From Pseudonocardia parietis (GTDB taxonomy: Bacteria > Actinomycetota > Actinomycetes > Mycobacteriales > Pseudonocardiaceae), in NCBI RefSeq assembly GCF_017876315.1, contig NZ_JAGINU010000001.1:1364001-1428000 (forward strand): a stretch of 64,000 nt of DNA, written 5' to 3'. A model generated the notes under the pieces. The model saw only the letters and a list, made by a program, of their open reading frames with translations. It searched no databases and had not been told where the DNA came from. Positions 31,728-40,829 of this stretch are shown piece after piece. Positions within the stretch are counted from its first letter, which is position 1. Each line of letters starts with the position of its first letter. The translations under genes and the position numbers were made by a program.

Positions 31728-33335
31728 GTGGTGACGGCCGGGGCGGTGCGGCGGGACCGCCCCGGTCCCGCGCGGGGCGGCCTCGCCGCCCTCGCCGCGA
31801 CCGCGCTCGGCGTCGGCGCGGGCCAGCTCGTCGCGTTGCCGGTCTCCCCGCCCGCGGGCCCGGTGACCGCGGTCGCCGGGCAGGTCGTCGCGCTCACCCC
31901 GCCCGCGCTCGCCGAGGCCGCGACGGTCGGCGCCGGGCTCGGCAGCCGCCACACGGTCGTCGCCGGGGTACTCGTCGTGCTCGCGCTCGCCGCCGCCGGC
32001 CTCGGTGCGCTGTCGCGGAGCTCGCGGCGGCCCGGGACGTGGGGCCTCGCGGCGCTCGGACTGGTCGGAGCGGTGGCGGCCGCGACGGCGCCCGGCGCGG
32101 GGCAGCTGGACGTCCTGCCTGCGGCGATCTCTCTTGCCGTCACTGTGACGACATTTCACGGGTTGCATCGGTTGGCGTCCCGGATACCGCCCTTCACGCC
32201 CGAGGGCACCCTCCCGGACGGGCGCCCGGCGCGGGAGTCGCTCACCCGGCGCCGGTTCCTGCGCGCCTCGGCGGCGGCCGGCGCCGGCGGGCTGGTCGCG
32301 GGTGCGGGTGCGGCGTGGATCGCGCCCCGGCTGCCGTCCGCCCGGATCGGACCGGCCCGCGACGCGCTCACCGCACGGCTGACCACGCTCGCCGCCGCCG
32401 GCCGGGTCGCGCCCGCGGCCGGCCTGCCGCCGGGTGCCGCGTTCCCGGGCGGCACCGCGTTCGCCACGCCGGTCGCGGACTTCTACCGGATCGACACCGC
32501 GCTGCGGGTGCCCGCGGTGGATCCGGCGTCGTGGCGGCTGCGGGTGCACGGGATGGTCGGCCGCGAGCTGGATCTCGGCCTCGACGACCTGCTGGCCCGC
32601 CCGCTCGTGGAGCGCTGGGTGACGATGGCCTGCGTCTCGAACGAGGTCGGCGGCGGCCTGGTGTCGACCACCCGGTTCACCGGCGTCGAGCTGGCCCCGC
32701 TGCTGGCCGAGGCGGTCCCGGACCGGGCGGCCGACCAGGTCCTGTCCACCTCCACCGACGGCTGGACGGCCGGCAGCCCGGCGTCGGTCGTGCTGGACCC
32801 GGCCCGCGGCGCGCTGCTCGCCGTCGCGATGGACGGCGTCGCGCTTCCGCCCGAGCACGGCTTCCCGGTGCGGATCGTCGTCCCCGGCCTGTACGGCTAC
32901 GTCTCGGCCACCAAGTGGGTGACCGGCATCGAGCTCACGACGTTCGCGGCGCGGGCCGACTACTGGCGGGTGCGCGGCTGGGCGCCACCCGGGCCGATGG
33001 AGACGGCCTCGCGGATCGACGCCCCGTCGTCGTACGCCCAGGTTCCCGCCGGACGGGTCGTCGTGACCGGGACCGCGTGGGCGGTGCCGCGCGGGATCTC
33101 CCGGGTCGAGGTCGGTGTGGGGGACGGGCCGTGGGTGGCTGCGGAGCTGGCCCCGGTCCCGGCGGGCGGGGCGACCTGGCGGATGTGGCGCGCGGAGCTG
33201 GACCTCGCGCCGGGCCGGTACACGCTGCGCTGCCGGGCCACCGACGGCGACGGCGTTCCCCAGGTCGCCGAGCGCCGGTCCCCGCTGCCCGGCGCGGCGA
33301 CCGGTCTGCCGACCCGGTCGGTCGTCGTGGCCTGA
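31728..33335 (+). CDS. Membrane-anchored molybdopterin oxidoreductase (sulfite oxidase family)
   Basis: A 535-residue protein. Four hydrophobic helices lie in the first about 150 residues, then a twin-arginine-like segment TRRRFLRASAAAGAGGLVAG near 172-192, and the Moco-binding sulfite-oxidase domain from about 240. The molybdenum-ligating cysteine is Cys302 in VTMACVSNEVGG; ATKWVTGIEL and a C-terminal Ig-like dimerisation domain (VPRGISRVEVGVGDGPWVAAEL) follow. The active domain should face outside. Electron partner and substrate are unknown; sulfite or a sulfoxide are possible. GTG 31728 is followed directly by a second GTG. Confidence 0.88.
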   Translation: MVTAGAVRRDRPGPARGGLAALAATALGVGAGQLVALPVSPPAGPVTAVAGQVVALTPPALAEAATVGAGLGSRHTVVAGVLVVLALAAAGLGALSRSSRRPGTWGLAALGLVGAVAAATAPGAGQLDVLPAAISLAVTVTTFHGLHRLASRIPPFTPEGTLPDGRPARESLTRRRFLRASAAAGAGGLVAGAGAAWIAPRLPSARIGPARDALTARLTTLAAAGRVAPAAGLPPGAAFPGGTAFATPVADFYRIDTALRVPAVDPASWRLRVHGMVGRELDLGLDDLLARPLVERWVTMACVSNEVGGGLVSTTRFTGVELAPLLAEAVPDRAADQVLSTSTDGWTAGSPASVVLDPARGALLAVAMDGVALPPEHGFPVRIVVPGLYGYVSATKWVTGIELTTFAARADYWRVRGWAPPGPMETASRIDAPSSYAQVPAGRVVVTGTAWAVPRGISRVEVGVGDGPWVAAELAPVPAGGATWRMWRAELDLAPGRYTLRCRATDGDGVPQVAERRSPLPGAATGLPTRSVVVA

Positions 33336-33814
33336 TCTCCGGCGGAGACCTGCGTCACGCGTGGTCGCGGCGGGGCGGGCGGAAGGTGGCACGGGCCTCG
33401 GAGTGCCCTACGTCGCACGGTGAGCGGTCTATGCCCATCGATCACCGGTAGTGCCAGGTCAGCGCCCGCGCGGAGCACGTCGCGGACCAAGATCGCAACT
33501 TTGTGCGTGCCTTCACAAGCGGCTACCGTGGGTTCCTGTCGCCGGGTCCGGCGGCACCGCCGTCCAGCACGGCATCGTGACACCGGGCCTGCCCTGGTCC
33601 GCGTCGATCGACCGTCACGACGGCCGTTCCGCGATCGGGCAGTGGCGACCGCACCCCCGGCCGGTTCGCCGCCGGAGATGTGGACAGTACGGACCCCGAC
33701 CGGAGCACGGACAGTTTCGATGACCGACCGCCCGCGGACAACCCCCGCGAGCCGGACGAGCGCCGGAACCCCCACCGCGTTCCGCCAGCCCGCGATGCCG
33801 GAGGAGGACGGCCG
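33336..33814 (+). other. 479-nt intergenic region: rex promoter and long leader
   Basis: The stretch holds the rex promoter with its Rex operator (33501-33529) and then about 280 nt of probable untranslated leader. Open frames crossing it have poor codon bias. Inverted segments such as CCGGGTCCGG around 33543 are common at this base composition and I attach no function to them. Confidence 0.5.
33501..33529 (+). promoter_or_regulatory. Rex operator (ROP) over the rex promoter
   Basis: TTGTGCGTGCCTTCACAA at 33501-33518 agrees with the Rex site TTGTGAANNNNTTCACAA in 16 of 18 positions (the two differences are in the left half). Its first six bases can be the -35, and TACCGT at 33524-33529 is the -10 with a 17-nt spacer. 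Rex bound here would block RNA polymerase, and NADH would release it, as in the Streptomyces rex-hemACD autoregulatory loop. Confidence 0.85.
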
Positions 33815-34582
33815 ATGAGCCTGCCGCCCGCCACCGGACCCGACGGCCCGGCCGCCGTGGCCGACGCGCCGTCCGACGGTGACCGCCCCGTCCGCCCGGT
33901 GCCCGAGGCCACCGTCTCCCGGCTCGCCGTCTACCTGCGGGTGCTCGGCGAGCTGCGCGAGGCCGGGGTCGAGACCGTCTCCTCCGAGGAGCTCGCCGGC
34001 GCGTCCGGCGTGAACTCGGCCAAGCTCCGCAAGGACCTGTCCTACCTGGGTTCCTACGGCGTCCGCGGGGTCGGCTACGACGTCGCGTCGCTGCAGGGGC
34101 GGCTGCAGGGCGAGCTCGGCATGGACCACCGGCAGGCGGTGGCGCTGGTCGGGGTCGGCAACCTGGGGCACGCGCTCGCCGGGTACGCCGGGTTCGCCGG
34201 CCGTGGGTTCCCGGTCAGCGCCCTGTTCGACGTCGACGACGACCTGGTCGGCATCGACATCAACGGCATCCGGGTGCGGCACGTCCGCGACATCCCCGAG
34301 GTCTGCGCCGGCGGCGGCGTGACCATCGGCATGATCGCGACCCCCGGGCCCGCGGCGCAGGCGGTCTGCGACCTGCTCGTGCAGGGCGGGGTCCAGTCCA
34401 TCCTCAACTTCGCTCCGGTGCTGCTGCAGGTACCGGAGGACGTCGAGGTCCGCAAGGTCGACCTCTCGGTCGAGCTGCAGGTCCTCGCGTTCCACGTGGC
34501 CCGTCGGCACGGTGCCGACGGGCAGGCTCCCGGCGCCCGCGCCGGGAGCGAGACGAACGGATCGGTGGTGTCCCCGCGATGA
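33815..34582 (+). CDS. rex: Redox-sensing transcriptional repressor Rex
   Basis: A 255-residue NAD(H)-sensing repressor. The winged helix covers about 28-95 ([38 protein letters not shown]) and the Rossmann domain about 100-235 ([39 protein letters not shown]). ATG 33815 has GGAGGAGG 7 nt upstream, clearly better than the GTG 135 nt earlier. The stop overlaps hemA (ATGA). It represses itself and the linked heme genes until NADH rises, through the operator at 33501-33518. Confidence 0.96.
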   Translation: MSLPPATGPDGPAAVADAPSDGDRPVRPVPEATVSRLAVYLRVLGELREAGVETVSSEELAGASGVNSAKLRKDLSYLGSYGVRGVGYDVASLQGRLQGELGMDHRQAVALVGVGNLGHALAGYAGFAGRGFPVSALFDVDDDLVGIDINGIRVRHVRDIPEVCAGGGVTIGMIATPGPAAQAVCDLLVQGGVQSILNFAPVLLQVPEDVEVRKVDLSVELQVLAFHVARRHGADGQAPGARAGSETNGSVVSPR

Positions 34583-36015
34583 GCGTCCTCATCGTCGGCC
34601 TGTCGCACCGCAGCGCGCCCGTCGAGGTGCTGGAGCGCCTCGCCGTCGCGCCGGACGACGTGCCCAAGCTGCTCGAGGAGATGCTCGACCGCACGCACGT
34701 GGAGGAGGCGGTACTCCTCTCCACGTGCAACCGGATCGAGATCTGCGCCGTCGTGGACGCGTTCCACGGCGGTCTGGGCGACGTCACCGACGTCCTCGGC
34801 AGCTATGCCGGGTTCCCGATCGGCGAGCTGTCCGACCATCTCTTCGTGCACTACGCCGGCTCCGCCGTCCAGCACCTGTTCCAGCTGGCGGCCGGCCTGG
34901 ACTCGATGGTCGTCGGCGAGTCGCAGATCCTCGGCCAGCTCCGCAGCGCCTACGCCACGGCCGACGGCGCCGGCTCGGTCGGCAAGGTGCTGCACGAGCT
35001 GGTGCAGCAGGCGTTGCGGGTCGGCAAGCGGGTGCACGCCGGCACCGGTATCGACGAGGCGGGCGCCTCCGTGGTGTCCGAGGCGCTGCGCGACGCCGAC
35101 CGCGAGCTCGGCGGCGGAGCGGGTGACGGACTGCACGGCTCCCGCGCGGTGATCGTCGGGGCCGGCGCCATGGGCGCGCTGGCCGCCGCGCACCTGCGCC
35201 GGGCCGGGGCGTCCGAGATCGTCGTCCTGAACCGGTCGGCGGAACGCGGCGAGCGGTTGGTCGAGAAGGTGCTCGAGCAGGGCACCCACGCCCGGTTCGC
35301 CGCGCTCGACGACCTCGCCGCCGAGCTGGCCGATGCCGACCTGATGCTCGCGTGCACCGGGGCGATCGGGCACGTCGTGGGCACCGCCCCGGTCACCGAG
35401 GCGCTCGCCGCCGGCCGGGAACGGCCGCTGGTCGTCTGCGACCTGGGGCTGCCCCGCGACGTCGATCCGGCGGTGGGCGAGCTGCCCGGCGTCCGGATGA
35501 TCGACCTGGCCACCCTGCAGCGCCGGTTGCTCGACGCCGCCGACGGCGGATCGGTCGCGGCCGCGCAGAAGATGGTCGACGAGGAGGCCCAGCAGTACCT
35601 GGCCGGGCAGCGCTCGGCCGAGGTCACCCCGACCGTCACCGCGCTGCGCCGCCGGGCCTCCGAGGTCGTCGACGCCGAACTGCTGCGGCTCGACTCGCGG
35701 CTGCCCGTCCTGGACGAACGCGTGCGCGGGGAGCTCTCGCACACCGTCCGCCGGGTCGTGGACAAGCTGCTGCACACCCCGACCGTGCAGGTCAAGCGGC
35801 TCGCCGAGGGCCCGGACGGGGACAGCTACGCAGCGGCGCTGCGCACCCTGTTCGAGCTCGACCCGCAGGCGGCCGCGGCGGTCGCCGCCCCGGTCCGCGG
35901 GGCTCAGGCCGACGCGAGCGTCGACGGAACCGACGTCGGAGCCGCCCTGCGCTACACCAGCCCCGACGCCGCGCCGCCGGCGATCGGGTCGCGACCCCCG
36001 GAGCAGATCTCGTGA
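34579..36015 (+). CDS. hemA: Glutamyl-tRNA reductase
   Basis: A 478-residue enzyme that reduces glutamyl-tRNA to glutamate-1-semialdehyde with NADPH, the entry to tetrapyrrole synthesis. Seen are [16 protein letters not shown], the catalytic Cys50 in [27 protein letters not shown], the NADPH motif [13 protein letters not shown], and a C-terminal dimerisation helix ending [15 protein letters not shown]. It overlaps rex and hemC, so expression is tied to the Rex-controlled promoter. Confidence 0.97.
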   Translation: MSVLIVGLSHRSAPVEVLERLAVAPDDVPKLLEEMLDRTHVEEAVLLSTCNRIEICAVVDAFHGGLGDVTDVLGSYAGFPIGELSDHLFVHYAGSAVQHLFQLAAGLDSMVVGESQILGQLRSAYATADGAGSVGKVLHELVQQALRVGKRVHAGTGIDEAGASVVSEALRDADRELGGGAGDGLHGSRAVIVGAGAMGALAAAHLRRAGASEIVVLNRSAERGERLVEKVLEQGTHARFAALDDLAAELADADLMLACTGAIGHVVGTAPVTEALAAGRERPLVVCDLGLPRDVDPAVGELPGVRMIDLATLQRRLLDAADGGSVAAAQKMVDEEAQQYLAGQRSAEVTPTVTALRRRASEVVDAELLRLDSRLPVLDERVRGELSHTVRRVVDKLLHTPTVQVKRLAEGPDGDSYAAALRTLFELDPQAAAAVAAPVRGAQADASVDGTDVGAALRYTSPDAAPPAIGSRPPEQIS

Positions 36016-36980
36016 GCCCCCTGAAGATCGGGACACGACCGTCGAAGCTGGCGGTCGCCCAGACCACCACGATCGCCGACCGGCTGACCGCAGCCGGGTA
36101 CCCGTGCGAGATCGTCACCGTCGCCACCAGCGGTGACCGCTCGACCGCGCCGGTGACCCAGCTCGGGGTCGGGGTGTTCGTGTCGGCGCTGCGGGACGCG
36201 CTGACCGCGGGCGACATCGACGTCGCCGTGCACTCGTTCAAGGACCTTCCCACCGCCCAGCCCGCCGACCTGCGGGTCGCCGCCGTCCCGAGCCGGGAGG
36301 ACCCGCGCGACGCGCTCGTCACGAACGGGCGGGTCCTGGGGGAGCTGGGCCGGGGCGCCCGGGTGGGCACCGGTTCGCCGCGCCGGGCCGCGCAGCTGTA
36401 CGCGCTCGGCCAGGGGCTCGAGGTGCTGCCGATCCGCGGCAACGTGGACACCCGGATCGGGAAGGTCCGTTCCGGTGAGCTGGACGCGGTGGTCGTCGCC
36501 GCGGCCGGGCTGCGCCGGTTGGGCCGCATCGAGGAGGCGGTCGAGCTGATCGACCCGCTCCAGATGCTGTCCGCCCCCGCCCAGGGGGCCCTCGCGGTCG
36601 AGTGCCGCGAGGGGGACGCCGAGGTCGCCGAGACGCTGCGCTCGGTGCTCGACGACCCGGACGCGCGCGCCGCCGCCGCCGCCGAGCGCGCCGTCCTGGC
36701 CACCCTGGAAGCCGGCTGCACCGCCCCGGTGGGTGCACTGGCCGATGTCGTCTCAGACCTGGACGACCAGGGCCGCGCGGTCGACAGACTGTCGCTGCGC
36801 GCTGTGCTGGGGCTCGGGGAGATCGCGGAGGGCGACGTGGTGCGCGCCTCCGCCACCGGAGAGATGGACGCCGCCGAGAAGCTCGGAGCCGCAGTAGCGC
36901 ACGAGCTGCTCGACCTGGGCGCCGAGGACCTGCCCGCAGGCCTCGGTGGCCCCGCCAACCGCTGGATCGGGAGTTCGTAA
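36012..36980 (+). CDS. hemC: Porphobilinogen deaminase (hydroxymethylbilane synthase)
   Basis: A 322-residue enzyme that joins four porphobilinogens to hydroxymethylbilane. Motifs are [69 protein letters not shown] and the dipyrromethane-carrying cysteine in [14 protein letters not shown] 36012 overlaps the hemA stop as GTGA, giving translational coupling. Length is standard. Confidence 0.97.
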   Translation: MSPLKIGTRPSKLAVAQTTTIADRLTAAGYPCEIVTVATSGDRSTAPVTQLGVGVFVSALRDALTAGDIDVAVHSFKDLPTAQPADLRVAAVPSREDPRDALVTNGRVLGELGRGARVGTGSPRRAAQLYALGQGLEVLPIRGNVDTRIGKVRSGELDAVVVAAAGLRRLGRIEEAVELIDPLQMLSAPAQGALAVECREGDAEVAETLRSVLDDPDARAAAAAERAVLATLEAGCTAPVGALADVVSDLDDQGRAVDRLSLRAVLGLGEIAEGDVVRASATGEMDAAEKLGAAVAHELLDLGAEDLPAGLGGPANRWIGSS

Positions 36981-38522
36981 ATGACAGGACCTGCCAACAC
37001 CTCGGGGCGGATCGCCTTCGTGGGCAGCGGACCGGGGGACCCGGCGCTGCTCACCGTGCGCGCCCGGGACGTGCTCGCCGGCTCGCCGCTGGTGATCACC
37101 GACCCGGACGTGCCGGAGGGCATCCTCGCCCTGGCCGCCGACGGCGCCGAGGTTCGCCCGGCCGTCGGCCAGCCCACCGACATCGCGAGCGACCTGCTCG
37201 GTGAGGCCGGTCAGGGCCGCTCGGTGGCCCGGCTGGTCACCGGCGACCCGCTGACCAACGACGCGGTCGTCGCCGAGGCGATGGCCGTCTCCGCCTCGGG
37301 CATGCCGTTCGACGTCATCCCGGGCGTGCCCGCCTCCACCGCCGTCCCGGCCTACGCCGGCGTCGCGCTGGGCTCGGCGCACGTCGAGGCCGACGTCCGC
37401 GCGGGCGTCGACTGGGCCGCGCTGGCCGCGTCCCCCGGCCCGGTCGTGCTGCACGCGACCGGTGCGCTGCTGGCCGACGTGGCCGCCGGGCTGTCCGCGC
37501 AGGGTGTGCCCGCCGAGACCCCCGTCGCGATCACCGCCGGGGGCACCACCTCCACCCAGAAGACGATCTCGTCGTCGGTCGGCAAGCTCGCCGCCGACGG
37601 CAGTGAGCTGGAGGGCGCACTCGTCCTCACCGTGGGCGAGGCCGCGGGCCGCCGCGGCGAGCTGTCCTGGTGGGAGTCCCGCGCGCTCTACGGCTGGCGG
37701 GTGCTGGTCCCCCGGACCAAGGACCAGGCCGGTGTGATGAGCGAGCGGCTGCGGATGCACGGCGCCATCCCGGAGGAGGTGCCGACGATCGCCGTCGAGC
37801 CGCCCCGGTCGCCCGCGCAGATGGAGCGCTCGGTCAAGGGCCTGGTGGACGGCCGCTACCAGTGGGTCGTGTTCACCTCCACCAACGCGGTCCGCGCCGT
37901 GTGGGAGAAGTTCTCCGAGTTCGGCCTCGACGCCCGCGCGTTCTCCGGTGTGAAGATCGCCTGCGTCGGCCGGACGACCGCGGAGAAGGTCCGCGAGTTC
38001 GGCATCGAGCCGGAGCTGGTCCCGGACGTCGACGAGGCCCAGTCCTCCACGTCCGAGGGCCTGCTGGAGATCTTCCCGCCGTACGACGACGTGCTGGACC
38101 CGGTCGACCGGGTACTGCTGCCGCGTGCCGACATCGCCACCGAGACCCTGGCGGCCGGGCTGCAGGAGCGCGGCTGGGAGATCGACGACGTGACGGCCTA
38201 CCGGACCGTGCGGGCCGCCCCGCCGCCCGCGCCGATCCGTGAGGCGATCAAGACCGGCGGGTTCGACGCGGTGTGCTTCACCTCGTCGTCGACCGTGCGG
38301 AACCTGGTCGGCATCGCCGGCAAGCCGCACGCCCGCACCCTGGTCGCCTGCATCGGCCCGGCCACCGCGGAGACCGCGCGCGAGTTCGGCCTGCGGGTGG
38401 ACGTGCAGCCCGAGGAGGCGAGGGTCCCGACCCTGGTCGACGCGCTGGCCGAGCACACCGCGAAGCTCCGCGCCGAGGGCAACCTGCCCCCGCCCAAGAA
38501 GGTCAAGGCCCGCCGCCGCTGA
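36981..38522 (+). CDS. hemD: Uroporphyrinogen-III synthase fused to a diverged methyltransferase-like domain
   Basis: A 513-residue fusion. Residues 1-245 resemble uroporphyrinogen-III C-methyltransferase (VGSGPGDPALLTVRARDVLA, PGVPASTAVPAYAGV, AITAGGTTSTQKT), but the usual KGGDPFxFGRGGEE loop reads VTGDPLTNDAVVAEA, so SAM methylation is doubtful. Residues 255-500 form HemD (RVLVPRTKDQAGVMSERLRM, VVFTSTNAVRAVW, VCFTSSSTVRNLVG, ACIGPATAETAREFG), closing hydroxymethylbilane to uroporphyrinogen III. Mycobacterial HemD has the same layout. ATG 36981 follows hemC directly. A strong terminator ends the unit at 38549-38589. Confidence 0.92.
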   Translation: MTGPANTSGRIAFVGSGPGDPALLTVRARDVLAGSPLVITDPDVPEGILALAADGAEVRPAVGQPTDIASDLLGEAGQGRSVARLVTGDPLTNDAVVAEAMAVSASGMPFDVIPGVPASTAVPAYAGVALGSAHVEADVRAGVDWAALAASPGPVVLHATGALLADVAAGLSAQGVPAETPVAITAGGTTSTQKTISSSVGKLAADGSELEGALVLTVGEAAGRRGELSWWESRALYGWRVLVPRTKDQAGVMSERLRMHGAIPEEVPTIAVEPPRSPAQMERSVKGLVDGRYQWVVFTSTNAVRAVWEKFSEFGLDARAFSGVKIACVGRTTAEKVREFGIEPELVPDVDEAQSSTSEGLLEIFPPYDDVLDPVDRVLLPRADIATETLAAGLQERGWEIDDVTAYRTVRAAPPPAPIREAIKTGGFDAVCFTSSSTVRNLVGIAGKPHARTLVACIGPATAETAREFGLRVDVQPEEARVPTLVDALAEHTAKLRAEGNLPPPKKVKARRR

Positions 38523-38548
38523 CGGCCGTCCTTCCCCGTTTCCCGACC

Positions 38549-38589
38549 CGAGGAGCTTCGGTCCGGTACTACCGGACCGGAGCTCCTCG
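38549..38589 (+). terminator. Strong stem-loop after hemD
   Basis: Arms of 20 nt at 38549-38568 and 38570-38589 pair with one mismatch, starting 26 nt after the hemD stop. This would end the rex-hemACD transcript and implies that hemB has its own promoter. Confidence 0.85.
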
Positions 38590-38610
38590 AGTCGTCTCTC
38601 GAGGTGGGGG

Positions 38611-38780
38611 TCATGCGGCGGCGGTCTTCACGAGGGTGCGCAGGCACATCTCGCGCGCCTCGCGGGGCGTACGGCCGGGCGCCTCCGGTAGGTGGAACGA
38701 GGCCCCGACGGCCGCCTCGAGCGCGGCCCGGCCCGGGAGGCGCTCCGGATCAGCACCGACGCACCGGCCGGAGGAGATTG
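38611..38780 (-). pseudogene. Apparent 3' remnant of an unidentified gene
   Basis: On the minus strand a frame from about 38780 to the stop at 38611 reads GADPERLPGRAALEAAVGASF, then HLPEAPGRTPREAREMCLRT and LVKTAAA. Its third codon positions are almost all G or C, as in real genes here. Upstream the frame runs into the palindromic repeat at 38782-38853, where bias is lost and no start with a ribosome site is seen. It looks like the last about 50 codons of a gene whose 5' part is gone. The family is not recognised. Confidence 0.45.
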
Positions 38781-38781
38781 T

Positions 38782-38853
38782 CGCGCCGAGATGCAGATCA
38801 GCGGGCCGCAGAGATCGACAATTCCCGCTGAGCCGCATCTCGGCGGGTAGCGG
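38782..38853. repeat. 72-bp palindromic repeat, copy 1
   Basis: First of two direct copies in the hemD-hemB gap, about 88% identical (9 differences in 72). Outer arms CGCCGAGATGC (38784-38794) and GCATCTCGGCG (38835-38845) pair perfectly over 11 bp. An inner stem TCAGCGGG/CCCGCTGA encloses a loop holding GCAGAGATCGACAATT. The loop core is identical in both copies. It looks like a REP/MITE-type element or a structured RNA. Confidence 0.85.
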
Positions 38854-38915
38854 GGCGGGGCGGACCGGCCGCCGGGAGGATCGGGCGGGCGCTGGGGGCA
38901 TGCTGGGGAGGTTTC

Positions 38916-38987
38916 CGCGCCGAGATGCAGCTCAGGGTCATGCAGAGATCGACAATTCGCACTGAGCCGCATCTCGGCGGGTAACGG
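38916..38987. repeat. 72-bp palindromic repeat, copy 2
   Basis: Same orientation as copy 1, 62 nt further on, ending 51 nt before hemB. Outer arms at 38918-38928 and 38969-38979 again pair over 11 bp. The inner stem has changed on both sides (CTCAG/CTGAG), so pairing is partly kept while sequence differs, whereas the loop core is unchanged. It overlaps the region where the hemB promoter must begin. Confidence 0.85.
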
Positions 38988-39038
38988 CCGTGGGCGTCGA
39001 GGGAACGGGTCCGGGCGATGCGTCCTACGCTGCTCCGC

Positions 39039-40013
39039 ATGGGATTCCCGGCGCAGCGCCCCCGTCGGTTGCGGACCACCCCCGCGATGCGACGGCTGGT
39101 CTCCGAGACCGAGGTCCGCCCGCGGCAGCTGGTGCTGCCGATGTTCGTGCGGGAGGGGGCCGACGCACCGGTGCCGATCTCCTCGATGCCCGGCGTCGTC
39201 CAGCACACCCGTGACACGCTGCGCAAGGCGGTCGCGCAGGCGGCGTCGGCCGGGGTCGGCGGGGTGATGCTGTTCGGCGTCCCCGAGGTGCACGACGCGA
39301 CCGGCTCGGGTGCCGTCGACCCGGACGGGATCCTCAACGTGGCGCTGCGCGACGTGCGCGCCGAGGTCGGTGACGCGCTCGTCGTCATGTCCGACCTGTG
39401 CCTCGACGAGTTCACCGACCACGGTCACTGCGGCGTGCTCGACGCCGAGGGTGGTGTGGACAACGACGCCACCCTCGAGATCTACGCGCGGATGGGCGTC
39501 GAGCAGGCCCGCGCCGGGGCACACCTGGTCGGCCCGAGCGGGATGATGGACGGCCAGGTCGGCGTCATCCGGGCCGCGCTCGACGAGGCCGGGTTCACCG
39601 ACACCGGGATCCTCGCCTACACCGCGAAGTACGCCTCGGCGTTCTACGGCCCCTTCCGAGAGGCGGTGAACTCCCAGCTCACAGGCGACCGCAAGAGCTA
39701 CCAGCAGGACGGCGGCAACGCCCGCGAGGCACTGCGCGAACTCGCCCTCGACCTCGACGAGGGCGCCGACATGGTGATGGTCAAGCCCGCGCTTGCCTAC
39801 CTGGACGTGCTGGCGCGGGTCGCCGACGTCGCCGACGTGCCGGTCGCCGCGTACCAGATCTCCGGGGAGTACGCGATGATCGAGGCAGCCGTCGAGAAGG
39901 GCTGGCTGGAGCGGGAGCGCACGATCCTGGAGACGCTCACCTCGATCCGCCGCGCCGGCGCCGACGTGGTCCTGACCTACTGGGCGACCGAGGTCGCGAC
40001 CTGGCTCGACTGA
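39039..40013 (+). CDS. hemB: Delta-aminolevulinic acid dehydratase (porphobilinogen synthase)
   Basis: A 324-residue enzyme that condenses two aminolevulinates to porphobilinogen. Motifs are [35 protein letters not shown] split around the lid, the metal site [16 protein letters not shown] (Cys-Asp-Cys type), the Schiff-base lysines in [16 protein letters not shown] and [15 protein letters not shown] 39039 is chosen because TACGCT at 39026-39031 ends 7 nt before it, giving a leaderless mRNA, and homologues start here; ATG 39018 would add seven residues. Confidence 0.95.
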   Translation: MGFPAQRPRRLRTTPAMRRLVSETEVRPRQLVLPMFVREGADAPVPISSMPGVVQHTRDTLRKAVAQAASAGVGGVMLFGVPEVHDATGSGAVDPDGILNVALRDVRAEVGDALVVMSDLCLDEFTDHGHCGVLDAEGGVDNDATLEIYARMGVEQARAGAHLVGPSGMMDGQVGVIRAALDEAGFTDTGILAYTAKYASAFYGPFREAVNSQLTGDRKSYQQDGGNAREALRELALDLDEGADMVMVKPALAYLDVLARVADVADVPVAAYQISGEYAMIEAAVEKGWLERERTILETLTSIRRAGADVVLTYWATEVATWLD

Positions 40014-40078
40014 CCGGACGGGCGTCCGGTACCGCCGAACGTGGCAAACCGGACATCTGTCCGGCTACCGTGGACGTC

Positions 40079-40810
40079 GTGAGCAACGACCCCGGACAGC
40101 AGGGCACCCCGCAGTACTACCGGCCCGGCCCGTCGTCGGGGACCTACCCGCAGTACCCGCAGAACCCGTACCCGCACGGCTGGACGCCGGGTACGCCGCC
40201 GGCGCCGTACCCGCAGCAGGTCCCGGGCGGGTCGGACCCCCAGCAGGCAGGCCCGCAGCCGGGGCCGCAGTGGAACACCACGGGTGGGGGCGGCTGGGGC
40301 AACCCGCCCGCCGGGCTGGGGCAGACCCCGGCCGCGAAGGCGCCCCGGCCCCGCCAGCTCGTGACCGCGCTGATCATGCTGCTCGCCGCGGCGCTGCCGT
40401 TCGTGCTGATGGGCGTGGCCGCCATGGTCACGCCGGTCGACGAGTCGATGCTGGAGCAGGCGGGCATCCCGCGCGCCGAGTACGAGGCCATGATGACCCA
40501 GGCCGGGATGACCTTCGACCAGCTCGCCCAGATGGTCCGGGTGATGGGCGCGGTCTTCCTGGTGCTGGCGTTGATCTATGCCGCGCTCGCCGTCGTGGCC
40601 TTCCTCGGGGCGGGCGGCGCCCGGCTCGCGCTGGCCGTGCTCACCGGGGTCTACGGGCTCCCGCTGCTGCTGATGATGGCGCCGACGCTGCCGCTGTTCG
40701 GGGTGCTGGTCGTGGCGGTCGCCGCGGCCGGTGTCGTGCTGCTCTACAGCCGTCCGGCCAAGGAGTGGTACGCGGCGCGGAAGGTCGGGGCCGCACAGCG
40801 GTCCGGGTGA
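40079..40810 (+). CDS. Proline-rich four-helix membrane protein of unknown function
   Basis: A 243-residue protein. The first about 95 residues are Pro/Gln/Gly/Tyr-rich ([20 protein letters not shown]) and unstructured; then helices [58 protein letters not shown] and [17 protein letters not shown]. Between helices 1 and 2 lies a 45-residue exposed loop. GTG 40079 follows TACCGT at 7 nt, leaderless-type. It stands between hemB and hemL, a common place for such a protein in actinobacteria; its role is not known. Confidence 0.8.
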   Translation: MSNDPGQQGTPQYYRPGPSSGTYPQYPQNPYPHGWTPGTPPAPYPQQVPGGSDPQQAGPQPGPQWNTTGGGGWGNPPAGLGQTPAAKAPRPRQLVTALIMLLAAALPFVLMGVAAMVTPVDESMLEQAGIPRAEYEAMMTQAGMTFDQLAQMVRVMGAVFLVLALIYAALAVVAFLGAGGARLALAVLTGVYGLPLLLMMAPTLPLFGVLVVAVAAAGVVLLYSRPAKEWYAARKVGAAQRSG

Positions 40811-40829
40811 CAGCTGGGAGACTGGCAGG

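Noticed and set aside
33420..33818. 132-codon plus-strand frame before rex
   Set aside because: It runs through the Rex operator and promoter, has weak codon bias and no family similarity.
36981..37715. N-terminal HemD domain considered as an active siroheme methyltransferase (cobA)
   Set aside because: The SAM loop motif is not conserved, so only the synthase function is called.
38604..38831. Plus-strand frame in the hemD-hemB gap
   Set aside because: Opposite strand to the biased remnant and crosses the palindromic repeat; Arg/Pro-rich shadow.
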